Of a DNA stretch of 64,000 nt, positions 34,514-42,005 are shown piece by piece. Numbering within the stretch: position 1 is the first letter of the stretch; the number at the start of each line of letters is the position of its first letter. The stretch spans positions 1,048,001-1,112,000 of the forward strand of contig NZ_AQUO01000001.1 of NCBI RefSeq assembly GCF_000371965.1, read 5' to 3'. This DNA is from Paracoccus sp. N5 (lineage in GTDB: Bacteria; Pseudomonadota; Alphaproteobacteria; Rhodobacterales; Rhodobacteraceae). The translations under genes and the position numbers were made by a program. The notes beneath the pieces were generated by a model. It searched no databases. It was not told the origin of the DNA and was given only the letters and a program-made list of their open reading frames with translations.

Positions 34514-36742
34514 TCAGTTGAACTTGTTGTCGCGCGGGAAGCCGCGCGGCGCCATGTAGCCCGTGCCGGCCCGCTTGCCCAGCCATTCGGTCAGGTCGGG
34601 CTCGGTCCGTGTGCGGCCGCCGCTTTCCTGCCAGCGCAATCCGTCAGCCAAGGTGATGCAGATCGCATCCGACAGGCCGCCGTCCTTGTATTTCTGCAAG
34701 CGCACGCCCTTGCCCCGGCCCATCTCGGGCAGTTCGTCCAGCGGAAAGACCAGCAGCTTGCGGTTGTCGCCCACCACGGCGAGATGGTCGCCGGTGACGG
34801 GACGGCACAGCGCGGCCTCGCCGTTCAGCACCTGCTTGCCGGCGCGGGTCTGCGCCAGAATGTCGGCCGCCGGCACGATGAAGCCGTCTCCGGCCTTCGA
34901 GGCGACCAGCCAGCGCCCCTCGCGCCAGGGGAACATGGCGATCACGCCGGCATCGTTCGGCAGGTCGATCATCAGCCGCAGCGGCTCGCCCATGCCGCGA
35001 CCGCCGGGCAGGTTGTTCGCGGGCAGGGTATAGAAGCGGCCGTTGGCGCCAAAGACCATCAGCTTGTCGGTGGTCTCGGCGTGGAAGGCCATGAAGGGGC
35101 CGTCGCCATCCTTGAACTTGACCTCGGCATCCAGCGGCTGATGGCCCTTCATGGCGCGGATCCAGCCCATCTTCGACAGGATCACCGTGACCGGCTCGCG
35201 CTCGATCATCGAATCCATGTCGATCTCGGCCACCTCGCCGGCCTCGCCGATCTCGGTGCGGCGCTGGCCGCCGGGGGCGGATTTGCCGAATTTCGTCCGC
35301 GTCTCGCGCAATTCGCCGGCGATGCGGCCCCATTGCGCCGATTCGTCGGCAAGCATGGCCATCAGCTCGGCCCGCTCGGCGGTCAGGTTCTCGTGCTCGG
35401 TCCGCAGCTCCATTTCCTCGAGCCGGCGCAGCACGCGCAGGCGCATGTTCAGGATCGCCTCGACCTGCACCTCGGACAGCCGGAACTCGGCCATCATCAC
35501 CGCCTTGGGCTCGTCCTCGTGGCGGATGATCTCGATCACCCGGTCGAGGTTCAGGAAGGCGATCATGTAGCCCTCGAGCACCTCGAGCCGCGCCGCGATC
35601 TTGTCCAGCCGGTGATTCGAGCGGCGCAAGAGCACCTCGCGCCGGTGGTCAAGGAAGGCGCGCAGCACCTCTTTCAGCGAGCAGACCTTGGGCACGCGGC
35701 CGTCGATCAGCACGTTCATGTTCAGGCCGAAGCGCACCTCAAGGTCGCTGACGCGGAACAGCGCCGCCATCAGCTGCTCGGGGTCCACGGCGCGGGTGCG
35801 GGGCTCCAGCACGATGCGGATGTCCTCGGCCGATTCGTCGCGGACATCGGCCAGAATCGGCACCTTCTTCAGCTGGATCACCTCGGCCAGCCGCTCGATC
35901 AGCTTGGATTTCTGCACCTGATAGGGGATCTCGGTCACGACCACCTGCCAGTTGCCGCGGCCCAGGTCCTCGACCGACCAGCGCGCGCGCAGGCGCAGGC
36001 TGCCGCGGCCGGTGCGGTAGGCCTCGGCGATCACCTCGCGCGATTCGACCAGCACGCTGCCGGTCGGGAAATCCGGGCCGGGGATGATGCTGACCAGCGT
36101 GTCGTCGCGGGCGTCCGGCGCCTTGATCAGATGCAGGCAGGCGTCGATCACCTCGTGCAGGTTGTGCGGCGGCACATTGGTCGCCATGCCGACCGCGATG
36201 CCGCTGGCGCCGTTGCACAAAAGGTTCGGGAAGGCGGCGGGCAGCACGACGGGCTCTTCCAGCGTGCCGTCATAGTTCGGGCGGAAATCGACCGCGTTCT
36301 CGGCCAGACCCTCCATCAGCGCCTCGGCGGCCGCGGTCAGGCGGGCCTCGGTATAGCGGCTGGCGGCGGGGTTGTCGCCGTCGATATTGCCGAAGTTGCC
36401 CTGCCCGTCCACCAGCGGATAGCGCATGGCGAAGGGCTGGGCGAGCCGCGCCATGGCGTCATAGATCGCCGCGTCGCCATGCGGGTGATAGTTGCCCATC
36501 ACGTCGCCGCTGATCTTGGCCGATTTGCGGAAGGCGCCGCTGGGCGACAGCCGCAATTCGCGCATGGCGAACAGGATGCGGCGATGCACCGGCTTCAGCC
36601 CGTCGCGGGCATCGGGCAGCGCCCGGTTCATGATCGTCGACAGCGCATAGGTCAGGTAGCGCTCGCCGATGGCGCGCGACAGCGGCTCGGAGCTGGTCTG
36701 ATCGGGCTGAACCGGATCGGAGGTGTTCGGATCGTCTGACAT
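34514..36742 (-). CDS. parC: DNA topoisomerase IV subunit A
   Basis: Decatenates daughter chromosomes with ParE. The 742-residue protein has the winged-helix/tower region with the active-site Tyr in AASRYTEARL, the QRDR at GNYHPHGDAAIYDAM, and a GyrA-like beta-pinwheel C-terminus. The C-terminal domain lacks an obvious GyrA box (QRRGGKG), which supports ParC over GyrA. The ATG ending at 36742 (MSDDPNTSDPVQ) is the family-like start; the frame stays open far upstream only because of base composition. In the QRDR, positions equal to E. coli Ser80 and Glu84 are Ala and Asp. Confidence 0.95.
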   Translation of the reverse strand: MSDDPNTSDPVQPDQTSSEPLSRAIGERYLTYALSTIMNRALPDARDGLKPVHRRILFAMRELRLSPSGAFRKSAKISGDVMGNYHPHGDAAIYDAMARLAQPFAMRYPLVDGQGNFGNIDGDNPAASRYTEARLTAAAEALMEGLAENAVDFRPNYDGTLEEPVVLPAAFPNLLCNGASGIAVGMATNVPPHNLHEVIDACLHLIKAPDARDDTLVSIIPGPDFPTGSVLVESREVIAEAYRTGRGSLRLRARWSVEDLGRGNWQVVVTEIPYQVQKSKLIERLAEVIQLKKVPILADVRDESAEDIRIVLEPRTRAVDPEQLMAALFRVSDLEVRFGLNMNVLIDGRVPKVCSLKEVLRAFLDHRREVLLRRSNHRLDKIAARLEVLEGYMIAFLNLDRVIEIIRHEDEPKAVMMAEFRLSEVQVEAILNMRLRVLRRLEEMELRTEHENLTAERAELMAMLADESAQWGRIAGELRETRTKFGKSAPGGQRRTEIGEAGEVAEIDMDSMIEREPVTVILSKMGWIRAMKGHQPLDAEVKFKDGDGPFMAFHAETTDKLMVFGANGRFYTLPANNLPGGRGMGEPLRLMIDLPNDAGVIAMFPWREGRWLVASKAGDGFIVPAADILAQTRAGKQVLNGEAALCRPVTGDHLAVVGDNRKLLVFPLDELPEMGRGKGVRLQKYKDGGLSDAICITLADGLRWQESGGRTRTEPDLTEWLGKRAGTGYMAPRGFPRDNKFN

Positions 36743-36844
36743 GGCCGACAAATAGGCCCGCCGCCCGCGCCGGTCCAGCCGGAAATGCGCGGCTTGCGCG
36801 AAGCCCCGTCCTGCCCCAGAACAGCCGCAAAAACCGGAGGCGCG

Positions 36845-37660
36845 ATGAAGACCGTCCTGATCACCGGCTGCTCCTCGGGCATCGGCCTCGACGCGGCGCA
36901 TCACCTGCGCGACCGCGGCTGGCGGGTGATCCCGACCTGCCGCCGCGAGGCGGATCTGGAGGCCCGCCGCGCCGAAGGCTTCGCCCCCCTGCACCTGGAG
37001 CTGGCCGACGAGGACAGCGTGGCCCGCTGCGCCAAGGCGGCAGCGGCGCAGGGCGTGACGGCGCTGGTCAACAATGCCGCCTTCGCCATTCCCGGCGCCG
37101 CCGAGGACCTCCCGCGCGGCGCCCTGCGGTCGATCTTCGAGGCGAATCTGTTCGGCACCCACGACCTGACCTGCCGGCTGATCCCGCATTTCCGCAAGCA
37201 GGGCGGGCGGGTGGTCAACATCAGTTCGGTCCTGGGGCTGGTCGGCATCCCCTGGCGCGGCGCCTATGTGGCGACGAAATTCGCGCTGGAGGGGCTGACC
37301 GACGTGCTGCGCGTCGAGATGGCCGACACGCCGGTCAGATTCGTGCTGATCGAGCCCGGCCCCATCGGCACGAAGATCCGCCTGAACTCGATCCCGCATT
37401 TCGAGGCCTGGATCGACTGGCAGGCCAGCCCCCGCGCCGACCAATACCGCCGCACGCTGCTGAAGCGGCTCTATGAGCCGGCGCCGAAGAAGGATCGCTT
37501 CGAGCTGCCGCCCCGCGCCGTCAGCGAAAGGATCGCGCTGGCGCTGGAATCGGCGAATCCCCGCCCGCGCTACTACGTCACCACGCCGACGCATATCTCG
37601 GGCATCGGCAGGCGGCTGCTTTCGACGCGCGCACTGGACTGGTTCGCGCGACGCAGCTAG
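36845..37660 (+). CDS. Short-chain dehydrogenase/reductase
   Basis: An NAD(P)-dependent oxidoreductase of the classical SDR family, 271 residues. It has the cofactor motif TGCSSGIG (residues 7-14), LVNNAAFA (NNAG-type), the catalytic Ser in VNISSVLG and the YVATK Tyr/Lys pair. The stretch between Ser and Tyr and the basic C-terminus are those of long-chain or retinol-type SDRs, but the substrate cannot be assigned. It diverges from parC across about 100 bases and is followed 25 bases later by the HIG1-like gene. Confidence 0.88.
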   Translation: MKTVLITGCSSGIGLDAAHHLRDRGWRVIPTCRREADLEARRAEGFAPLHLELADEDSVARCAKAAAAQGVTALVNNAAFAIPGAAEDLPRGALRSIFEANLFGTHDLTCRLIPHFRKQGGRVVNISSVLGLVGIPWRGAYVATKFALEGLTDVLRVEMADTPVRFVLIEPGPIGTKIRLNSIPHFEAWIDWQASPRADQYRRTLLKRLYEPAPKKDRFELPPRAVSERIALALESANPRPRYYVTTPTHISGIGRRLLSTRALDWFARRS

Positions 37661-37685
37661 TGTCACCGCCGAAAAGGGGCCCGCG

Positions 37686-37886
37686 ATGCGAAACGATCCG
37701 CTGTTCTACCTGCTGGTGATCTGCTGCCTCGCGGTGGTGGTGATCCTCGCGACCGGCATCGGCGGCTTCGCCAAGGGCGGCGAGTTCAACCGCAAGCACG
37801 GCAACCGCATGATGCGCTGGCGCATCATTGCCCAGGCCATCGCCATCGCCGTCTTCCTGCTGTATCTCTGGGCCCGGAGCAAGTGA
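37686..37886 (+). CDS. HIG1-like twin transmembrane protein, 66 aa
   Basis: Two predicted membrane helices (residues 7-28 and 46-63) with a short basic loop FNRKHGNRMMRWRIIAQ between them. The loop resembles the conserved region of the hypoxia-induced HIG1 family, which associates with respiratory complexes in mitochondria and alphaproteobacteria. Its function here is inferred from that resemblance alone. The stop overlaps the ATG of the following adenosyltransferase by one base (TGATG), so the two are translated in series. Confidence 0.75.
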   Translation: MRNDPLFYLLVICCLAVVVILATGIGGFAKGGEFNRKHGNRMMRWRIIAQAIAIAVFLLYLWARSK

Positions 37887-38458
37887 TGGTCGTCCTGAAC
37901 AAGATCTATACCCGCACCGGCGACAAGGGCGAGACCGCGCTGTCGAACGGCGAGCGCGTGCCCAAGGATTCGCTGCGGGTCGAGGCCTATGGCACCGTGG
38001 ACGAGCTGAACGCCACGCTGGGCCTGGCGCGGCTGCACGCGACGGGCGCGCTGGCCGAACGCATCGCGGTGATCCAGAACGACCTTTTCGACCTCGGCGC
38101 CGACCTGTCGCGCCCGCGCATGGAGGAGGACGCCGAGGCGCCCTATCCCGTGCTGCGCATCATCGACGCCCAGGTCACGCGGCTGGAATCGGAAATCGAC
38201 GCGATGAACGCGGATCTTTCGCCGCTGCGCAGCTTCATCCTGCCCGGCGGTAGCGCGCTTTCGGCGCATCTGCACCTGTCGCGCACCGTGGCGCGCCGTG
38301 CGGAACGCGCCGCCGTGGCGCTTTCGGCCGCCGAGGGCGCCAATCCGGCCGCCGTGAAATATCTCAACCGCCTGTCGGACTGGCTGTTCGTGGCGGGGCG
38401 CGTCGCCAATGAAAACGGCGCGCAGGATATCCTGTGGGTTCCAGGAGCCAGCCGTTAG
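37886..38458 (+). CDS. PduO-type cob(I)alamin adenosyltransferase
   Basis: Adenosylates corrinoids to give coenzyme B12 through a four-coordinate Co(II) intermediate. The 190-residue protein has the PduO/ATR signatures: N-terminal IYTRTGDKGETALSNGERV, then VEAYGTVDELNATLGLA (about residues 32-48), FILPGGSALSAHLHLSRTVARRAER, and LNRLSDWLFVAGRVANE. It is unrelated in fold and sequence to CobO at 19.1 kb, so the cell seems to have separate enzymes, perhaps one for synthesis and one for salvage or repair. The ATG at 37886 is preferred to the GTG at 37883. Confidence 0.94.
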   Translation: MVVLNKIYTRTGDKGETALSNGERVPKDSLRVEAYGTVDELNATLGLARLHATGALAERIAVIQNDLFDLGADLSRPRMEEDAEAPYPVLRIIDAQVTRLESEIDAMNADLSPLRSFILPGGSALSAHLHLSRTVARRAERAAVALSAAEGANPAAVKYLNRLSDWLFVAGRVANENGAQDILWVPGASR

Positions 38459-38578
38459 CGGCAACGTCGGGGAATGAAAATGGAACGACACGTCCTGGTC
38501 GTTTTTCCCCTGTCAATGCTGGTCTCGGCCCGCTAACAAAACCCCCGAACAGGTGACGCAACCAAGGGGAAGAGGCTG

Positions 38579-39337
38579 ATGAAGGTTCTCGTGCCAGTGA
38601 AGCGCGTGATCGACTACAACGTGAAGGCCCGGGTGAAGGCCGACGGCACGGGTGTCGATCTTGCGAATGTGAAGATGTCGATGAACCCGTTCGACGAGAT
38701 CGCGGTCGAGGAGGCGATCCGGCTGAAGGAAAAGGGCCAGGCCGAGGAGGTCATCGCCGTCAGCATCGGCGTCAAGCAGGCGCAGGAGACGCTGCGCACG
38801 GCCTTGGCCATGGGCGCCGACCGGGCGATCCTGGTCGTCGCCGCCGAGGACGTGCAGCAGGACATCGAGCCGCTGGCGGTGGCGAAGATCCTCGCCGCCG
38901 TCGCGAAAGCCGAGGGCACCGAGTTCATCATCGCCGGCAAGCAGGCGATCGACAACGACATGAACGCCACCGGCCAGATGCTGGCGGCGATCCTGGGCTG
39001 GGGCCAGGCGGCCTTTGCCTCGAAGCTGGAACTCGACGGCGCCAAGGCCCGCGTCACCCGCGAGGTCGACGGCGGGCTCCAGACCATCGAGGTCGCGCTG
39101 CCGGCCGTGGTCACCGCCGACCTGCGCCTCAACGAGCCGCGCTATGCCAGCCTGCCCAATATCATGAAGGCCAAGAAGAAGCCGCTCGAGGAAAAGACCC
39201 CGGGCGATTACGGCGTCGATGTGGCGCCGCGGCTGGAAGTCGTCTCGGTGCGCGAGCCCGAGGGCCGCAAGGCCGGCATCAAGGTCGGCTCGGTCGACGA
39301 GCTGGTGTCGAAACTGAAAGAAGCGGGGGTGATCTGA
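38579..39337 (+). CDS. etfB: Electron transfer flavoprotein beta subunit
   Basis: With EtfA it carries electrons from acyl-CoA and other flavin dehydrogenases to ETF-ubiquinone oxidoreductase. The 252-residue protein starts MKVLVPVKRVIDYNVKARV and has the ETF-beta signature around AGKQAIDNDMNATGQMLA (about residues 120-137). AAGGGGAAGAGG lies just upstream of the start. The 120 bases before it hold the presumed promoter. The TGA overlaps the etfA start (TGATG), the usual etfBA coupling. Confidence 0.97.
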   Translation: MKVLVPVKRVIDYNVKARVKADGTGVDLANVKMSMNPFDEIAVEEAIRLKEKGQAEEVIAVSIGVKQAQETLRTALAMGADRAILVVAAEDVQQDIEPLAVAKILAAVAKAEGTEFIIAGKQAIDNDMNATGQMLAAILGWGQAAFASKLELDGAKARVTREVDGGLQTIEVALPAVVTADLRLNEPRYASLPNIMKAKKKPLEEKTPGDYGVDVAPRLEVVSVREPEGRKAGIKVGSVDELVSKLKEAGVI

Positions 39338-40263
39338 TGGCCGTTCTTCTGTTGGGTGAAGTCACCGATGGCGCGCTGAACCGCGATGCGACCGCCAAGG
39401 CGGTGAACGCTGTCAAGGCCCTGGGCGATGTGACCGTGCTGGTGGCGGGCGCGCAGGCGCAGGCCGCCGCGGCCGAGGCGGCGACGATCGCCGGCGTGTC
39501 GAAAGTGCTGGTGGCCGAGGCGCCGCTCTACGGCCACCGCCTGGCCGAGCCGACCGCGGCGCTGATCGTCGGCCTCGCCGGCGACTACAGCCATATCGCG
39601 GCGCCGGCGACGACGGATGCCAAGAACATCCTGCCCCGCGTCGCGGCGCTTCTCGACGTGATGGTGCTGTCGGATGTCTCGGCGGTGATCGATGCCGAGA
39701 CCTTCGAGCGGCCGATCTATGCCGGCAACGCCATCCAGGTGGTGCGCTCGAAGGACGCGAAGAAGGTCTTCACCCTGCGCACGGCGAGCTTCGACGCGGC
39801 GGGCGCGGGCGGTTCGGCCGCGGTCTCCGAGGCGGCGCCGGCGGCCGATCCCGGGCTGTCGGCCTGGATCTCGGACGAGGTGGCGCAATCGGACCGCCCC
39901 GAGCTGACCTCGGCCAAGCGCGTGGTCTCGGGCGGCCGCGGCGTCGGCTCGAAGGAGAGCTTCGCGGTGATCGAGGCGCTGGCCGACAAGCTCGGCGCCG
40001 CGGTGGGTGCCTCGCGCGCGGCGGTCGACTCGGGCTATGCGCCGAACGACTGGCAGGTCGGGCAGACCGGCAAGGTGGTGGCGCCCGAGCTCTATGTCGC
40101 GGTGGGCATCTCGGGCGCGATCCAGCATCTGGCGGGGATGAAGGATTCGAAGGTGATCGTGGCGATCAACAAGGACGAGGAGGCGCCGATCTTCCAGATC
40201 GCCGACTACGGCCTGGTCGGAGACCTGTTCACCACCGTCCCGGAACTGACAGGGAAGCTTTGA
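39337..40263 (+). CDS. etfA: Electron transfer flavoprotein alpha subunit
   Basis: The FAD-binding partner of EtfB. The 308-residue protein has an N-terminal Rossmann-like domain and a C-terminal FAD domain with VVSGGRGVGSKESF (about residues 192-205), GYAPNDWQVGQTGKVVAPELYVAVGISGA (the ETF-alpha signature region), and the end FQIADYGLVGDLFTTVPELTGKL. It shares an operon with etfB and ends before a strong terminator at 40375. The nearby 3-hydroxybutyryl-CoA dehydrogenase and the crotonase at 46.9 kb fit a beta-oxidation-like context. Confidence 0.97.
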   Translation: MAVLLLGEVTDGALNRDATAKAVNAVKALGDVTVLVAGAQAQAAAAEAATIAGVSKVLVAEAPLYGHRLAEPTAALIVGLAGDYSHIAAPATTDAKNILPRVAALLDVMVLSDVSAVIDAETFERPIYAGNAIQVVRSKDAKKVFTLRTASFDAAGAGGSAAVSEAAPAADPGLSAWISDEVAQSDRPELTSAKRVVSGGRGVGSKESFAVIEALADKLGAAVGASRAAVDSGYAPNDWQVGQTGKVVAPELYVAVGISGAIQHLAGMKDSKVIVAINKDEEAPIFQIADYGLVGDLFTTVPELTGKL

Positions 40264-40280
40264 GCGCTTTCACCGTTTCG

Positions 40281-40352
40281 GCAAATACCCCCGGGGGAGC
40301 GACCCCGCGGCCCCATCGAGGGGCCACGGGGCCGCGGGGGGCAGAGCCCCCC
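40281..40352 (-). repeat. Compound GC-rich repeat, copy A (inverted relative to copy B)
   Basis: Read on the minus strand it comprises GGGGGCTCTGCCCCC, then a long hairpin centred on CCCCTCGATGGGG, then CCCCCGGGGGTATTTGC. The same three modules in the same order occur at 41339-41420 on the plus strand. The two copies therefore flank the 3-hydroxybutyryl-CoA dehydrogenase gene in inverted orientation. The outer short motif also recurs alone elsewhere in the window. Confidence 0.7.
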
Positions 40353-40374
40353 AACCGCCCCGGAAAAGGCGCAA

Positions 40375-40402
40375 ACCGCCCGGGCTTGGCCCGGGCGGTT
40401 TT
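40375..40402 (+). terminator. Intrinsic terminator after etfBA
   Basis: ACCGCCCGGGC (40375-40385) and GCCCGGGCGGT (40389-40399) form an 11-bp perfect stem with a three-base loop, running into TTTT (40399-40402). It is the clearest rho-independent terminator in the window. It comes about 110 bases after the etfA stop, beyond the compound repeat. Confidence 0.9.
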
Positions 40403-40462
40403 CCATTGAACAGCCCTGACCTTCTGCCTATCGTCCCGGCTGACCGACGAAAGGGGCAGTTC

Positions 40463-41338
40463 ATGGCGATTCAATCGGTGGGCGTGATCGGCGCCGGACA
40501 GATGGGCAATGGCATCGCGCATGTCTTCGCCCTGGCGGGTTATGACGTGCTGCTGACCGACATCTCGCGCGAGGCGCTGGACAAGGCCGTGGCGCTGATC
40601 GACCACAATCTCGAGCGCCAAGTCAGCCGCGGCAAGATCTCGGCCGAGGACAAGGCCGCCGCCATGAAGCGCATCGCGACCACCATGACCCTGGCCGATG
40701 TCGGCCAGACCGATCTGGTGATCGAGGCCGCGACCGAGCGCGAGACCGTCAAGCAGGCGATCTTCGAGGACCTGCTGCCGCATCTGAAACCGGACACCAT
40801 CCTGACCTCGAACACCTCGTCGATCTCGATCACCCGGCTGGCCAGCCGCACCGACCGGCCCGAGCGCTTCATGGGCTTTCATTTCATGAATCCGGTCCCG
40901 GTCATGCAGCTGGTCGAACTGATCCGCGGCATCGCCACCGACGAGGCCACCTACAAGACCCTGGTCGAGGTGGTGGAAAAGATCGGCAAGACCTCGGCCA
41001 GCGCCGAGGATTTCCCGGCCTTCATCGTCAATCGCATCCTGATGCCGATGATCAACGAGGCGGTTTATACGCTTTACGAGGGCGTCGGCTCGGTCAAGTC
41101 CATCGACCAGTCGATGAAGCTGGGCGCGAACCATCCGATGGGCCCGCTGGAGCTGGCGGATTTCATCGGCCTGGACACCTGCCTCGCGATCATGAACGTG
41201 CTGCACGAGGGGTTGGCGGATACCAAATATCGCCCCTGCCCGCTTCTGACGAAATATGTCGAGGCCGGCTGGCTGGGTCGCAAGACCGGGCGCGGCTTCT
41301 ACGACTATTCGGGCGAAGAGCCGGTGCCGACGCGGTAG
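40463..41338 (+). CDS. 3-hydroxybutyryl-CoA dehydrogenase
   Basis: NAD(P)-dependent oxidation/reduction between 3-hydroxybutyryl-CoA and acetoacetyl-CoA, 291 residues, the length of stand-alone HBD enzymes. The cofactor loop is VGVIGAGQMGNGIAH (residues 6-20). The catalytic His lies in MGFHFMNPVPVMQLVE (about 137-152), and the C-terminal domain has FIVNRILMPMINEAV and GRGFYDYSGE. AAAGGGGCAG precedes the ATG at 40463. It is bounded by the inverted repeats at 40281-40352 and 41339-41420, so it forms an isolated transcription unit. Confidence 0.93.
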   Translation: MAIQSVGVIGAGQMGNGIAHVFALAGYDVLLTDISREALDKAVALIDHNLERQVSRGKISAEDKAAAMKRIATTMTLADVGQTDLVIEAATERETVKQAIFEDLLPHLKPDTILTSNTSSISITRLASRTDRPERFMGFHFMNPVPVMQLVELIRGIATDEATYKTLVEVVEKIGKTSASAEDFPAFIVNRILMPMINEAVYTLYEGVGSVKSIDQSMKLGANHPMGPLELADFIGLDTCLAIMNVLHEGLADTKYRPCPLLTKYVEAGWLGRKTGRGFYDYSGEEPVPTR

Positions 41339-41420
41339 GGGGGCTCTGCCCCCACGCCTCGGTCGCCCCTCGATGGGGCGTCCGAGGCGTTCCCCCGGGA
41401 TATTTGCACAAGAAAGAAGA
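41339..41420 (+). repeat. Compound GC-rich repeat, copy B
   Basis: GGGGGCTCTGCCCCC (41339-41353) begins on the base after the stop codon of the dehydrogenase gene. The hairpin ACGCCTCGGTCGCCCC... with its CCCCTCGATGGGG core follows, then CCCCCGGGATATTTGCACA with an A/G-rich tail. It is the mirror of copy A across the gene. It may act as a terminator for the dehydrogenase gene and the convergent plsY. Confidence 0.7.
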
Positions 41421-42005
41421 TCAGGCCTTCTTGCCGATCTTCGGCTCGCTGCCGGCGAGGATGCGGCGGATATTGGCGTGGTGGCGGATCAGGATCAGCA
41501 CCGCCATGAAGCCGGTGACCGCCGCCATGCGCGCCCCGTCGAGCCACCAGGCCAACGCCGGGGTCAGCACCGCCGCGACCAGCGCCGAGAGCGACGAGAT
41601 GCGCGACACCGCCGCCGTCAGCAGCCAGATCGCGCAGGCCGCAAGACCCAGCCGCCAGTCCAGCGCCAGAACCGTGCCTAGGAAGGTGGCGACGCCCTTG
41701 CCGCCCCGGAAGCCCAGCCAGACCGGGAACAGGTGGCCCAGGAAGGCCGCCGCGCCCGCGACCAGCGCCGCATCGGCACCGGCGAGCCAGCGCGCCAGCA
41801 GCACGGCGATGGCGCCCTTGCCGCTGTCCAGAAGCAGCGTCGCCAGCGCCGCCGGCTTGTTGCCGGTGCGCAGCACGTTCGTCGCGCCGATATTGCCCGA
41901 GCCGATCCGGCGCAGGTCGCCCAACCCCAAGGCCCGGGTGATGACGATGCCGAAGGGGACCGCCCCCAGCAGATAGCCGATGACGGCCCAGAGGATCAGG
42001 CTCAT
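41421..42005 (-). CDS. plsY: Acyl-phosphate glycerol-3-phosphate acyltransferase PlsY
   Basis: A membrane enzyme that starts phospholipid synthesis by acylating glycerol-3-phosphate from acyl-phosphate. The 194-residue protein has at least five membrane helices and the three family motifs: RRIGSGNIGATNVLR (about residues 32-46), LDSGKGAIAV (about 59-68) and LGFRGGKGVATFLG (about 98-111). It overlaps the dihydroorotase-like gene by ATGA (42002-42005) as the last gene of a pyrB-pyrC'-plsY operon on the minus strand. Confidence 0.95.
   Translation of the reverse strand: MSLILWAVIGYLLGAVPFGIVITRALGLGDLRRIGSGNIGATNVLRTGNKPAALATLLLDSGKGAIAVLLARWLAGADAALVAGAAAFLGHLFPVWLGFRGGKGVATFLGTVLALDWRLGLAACAIWLLTAAVSRISSLSALVAAVLTPALAWWLDGARMAAVTGFMAVLILIRHHANIRRILAGSEPKIGKKA

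Noticed and set aside
36743..37666. The parC frame staying open upstream through the SDR gene
   Set aside because: The extension is antisense to a well-supported SDR, and family ParC proteins start at about MSDDPN; the ATG ending at 36742 was used.
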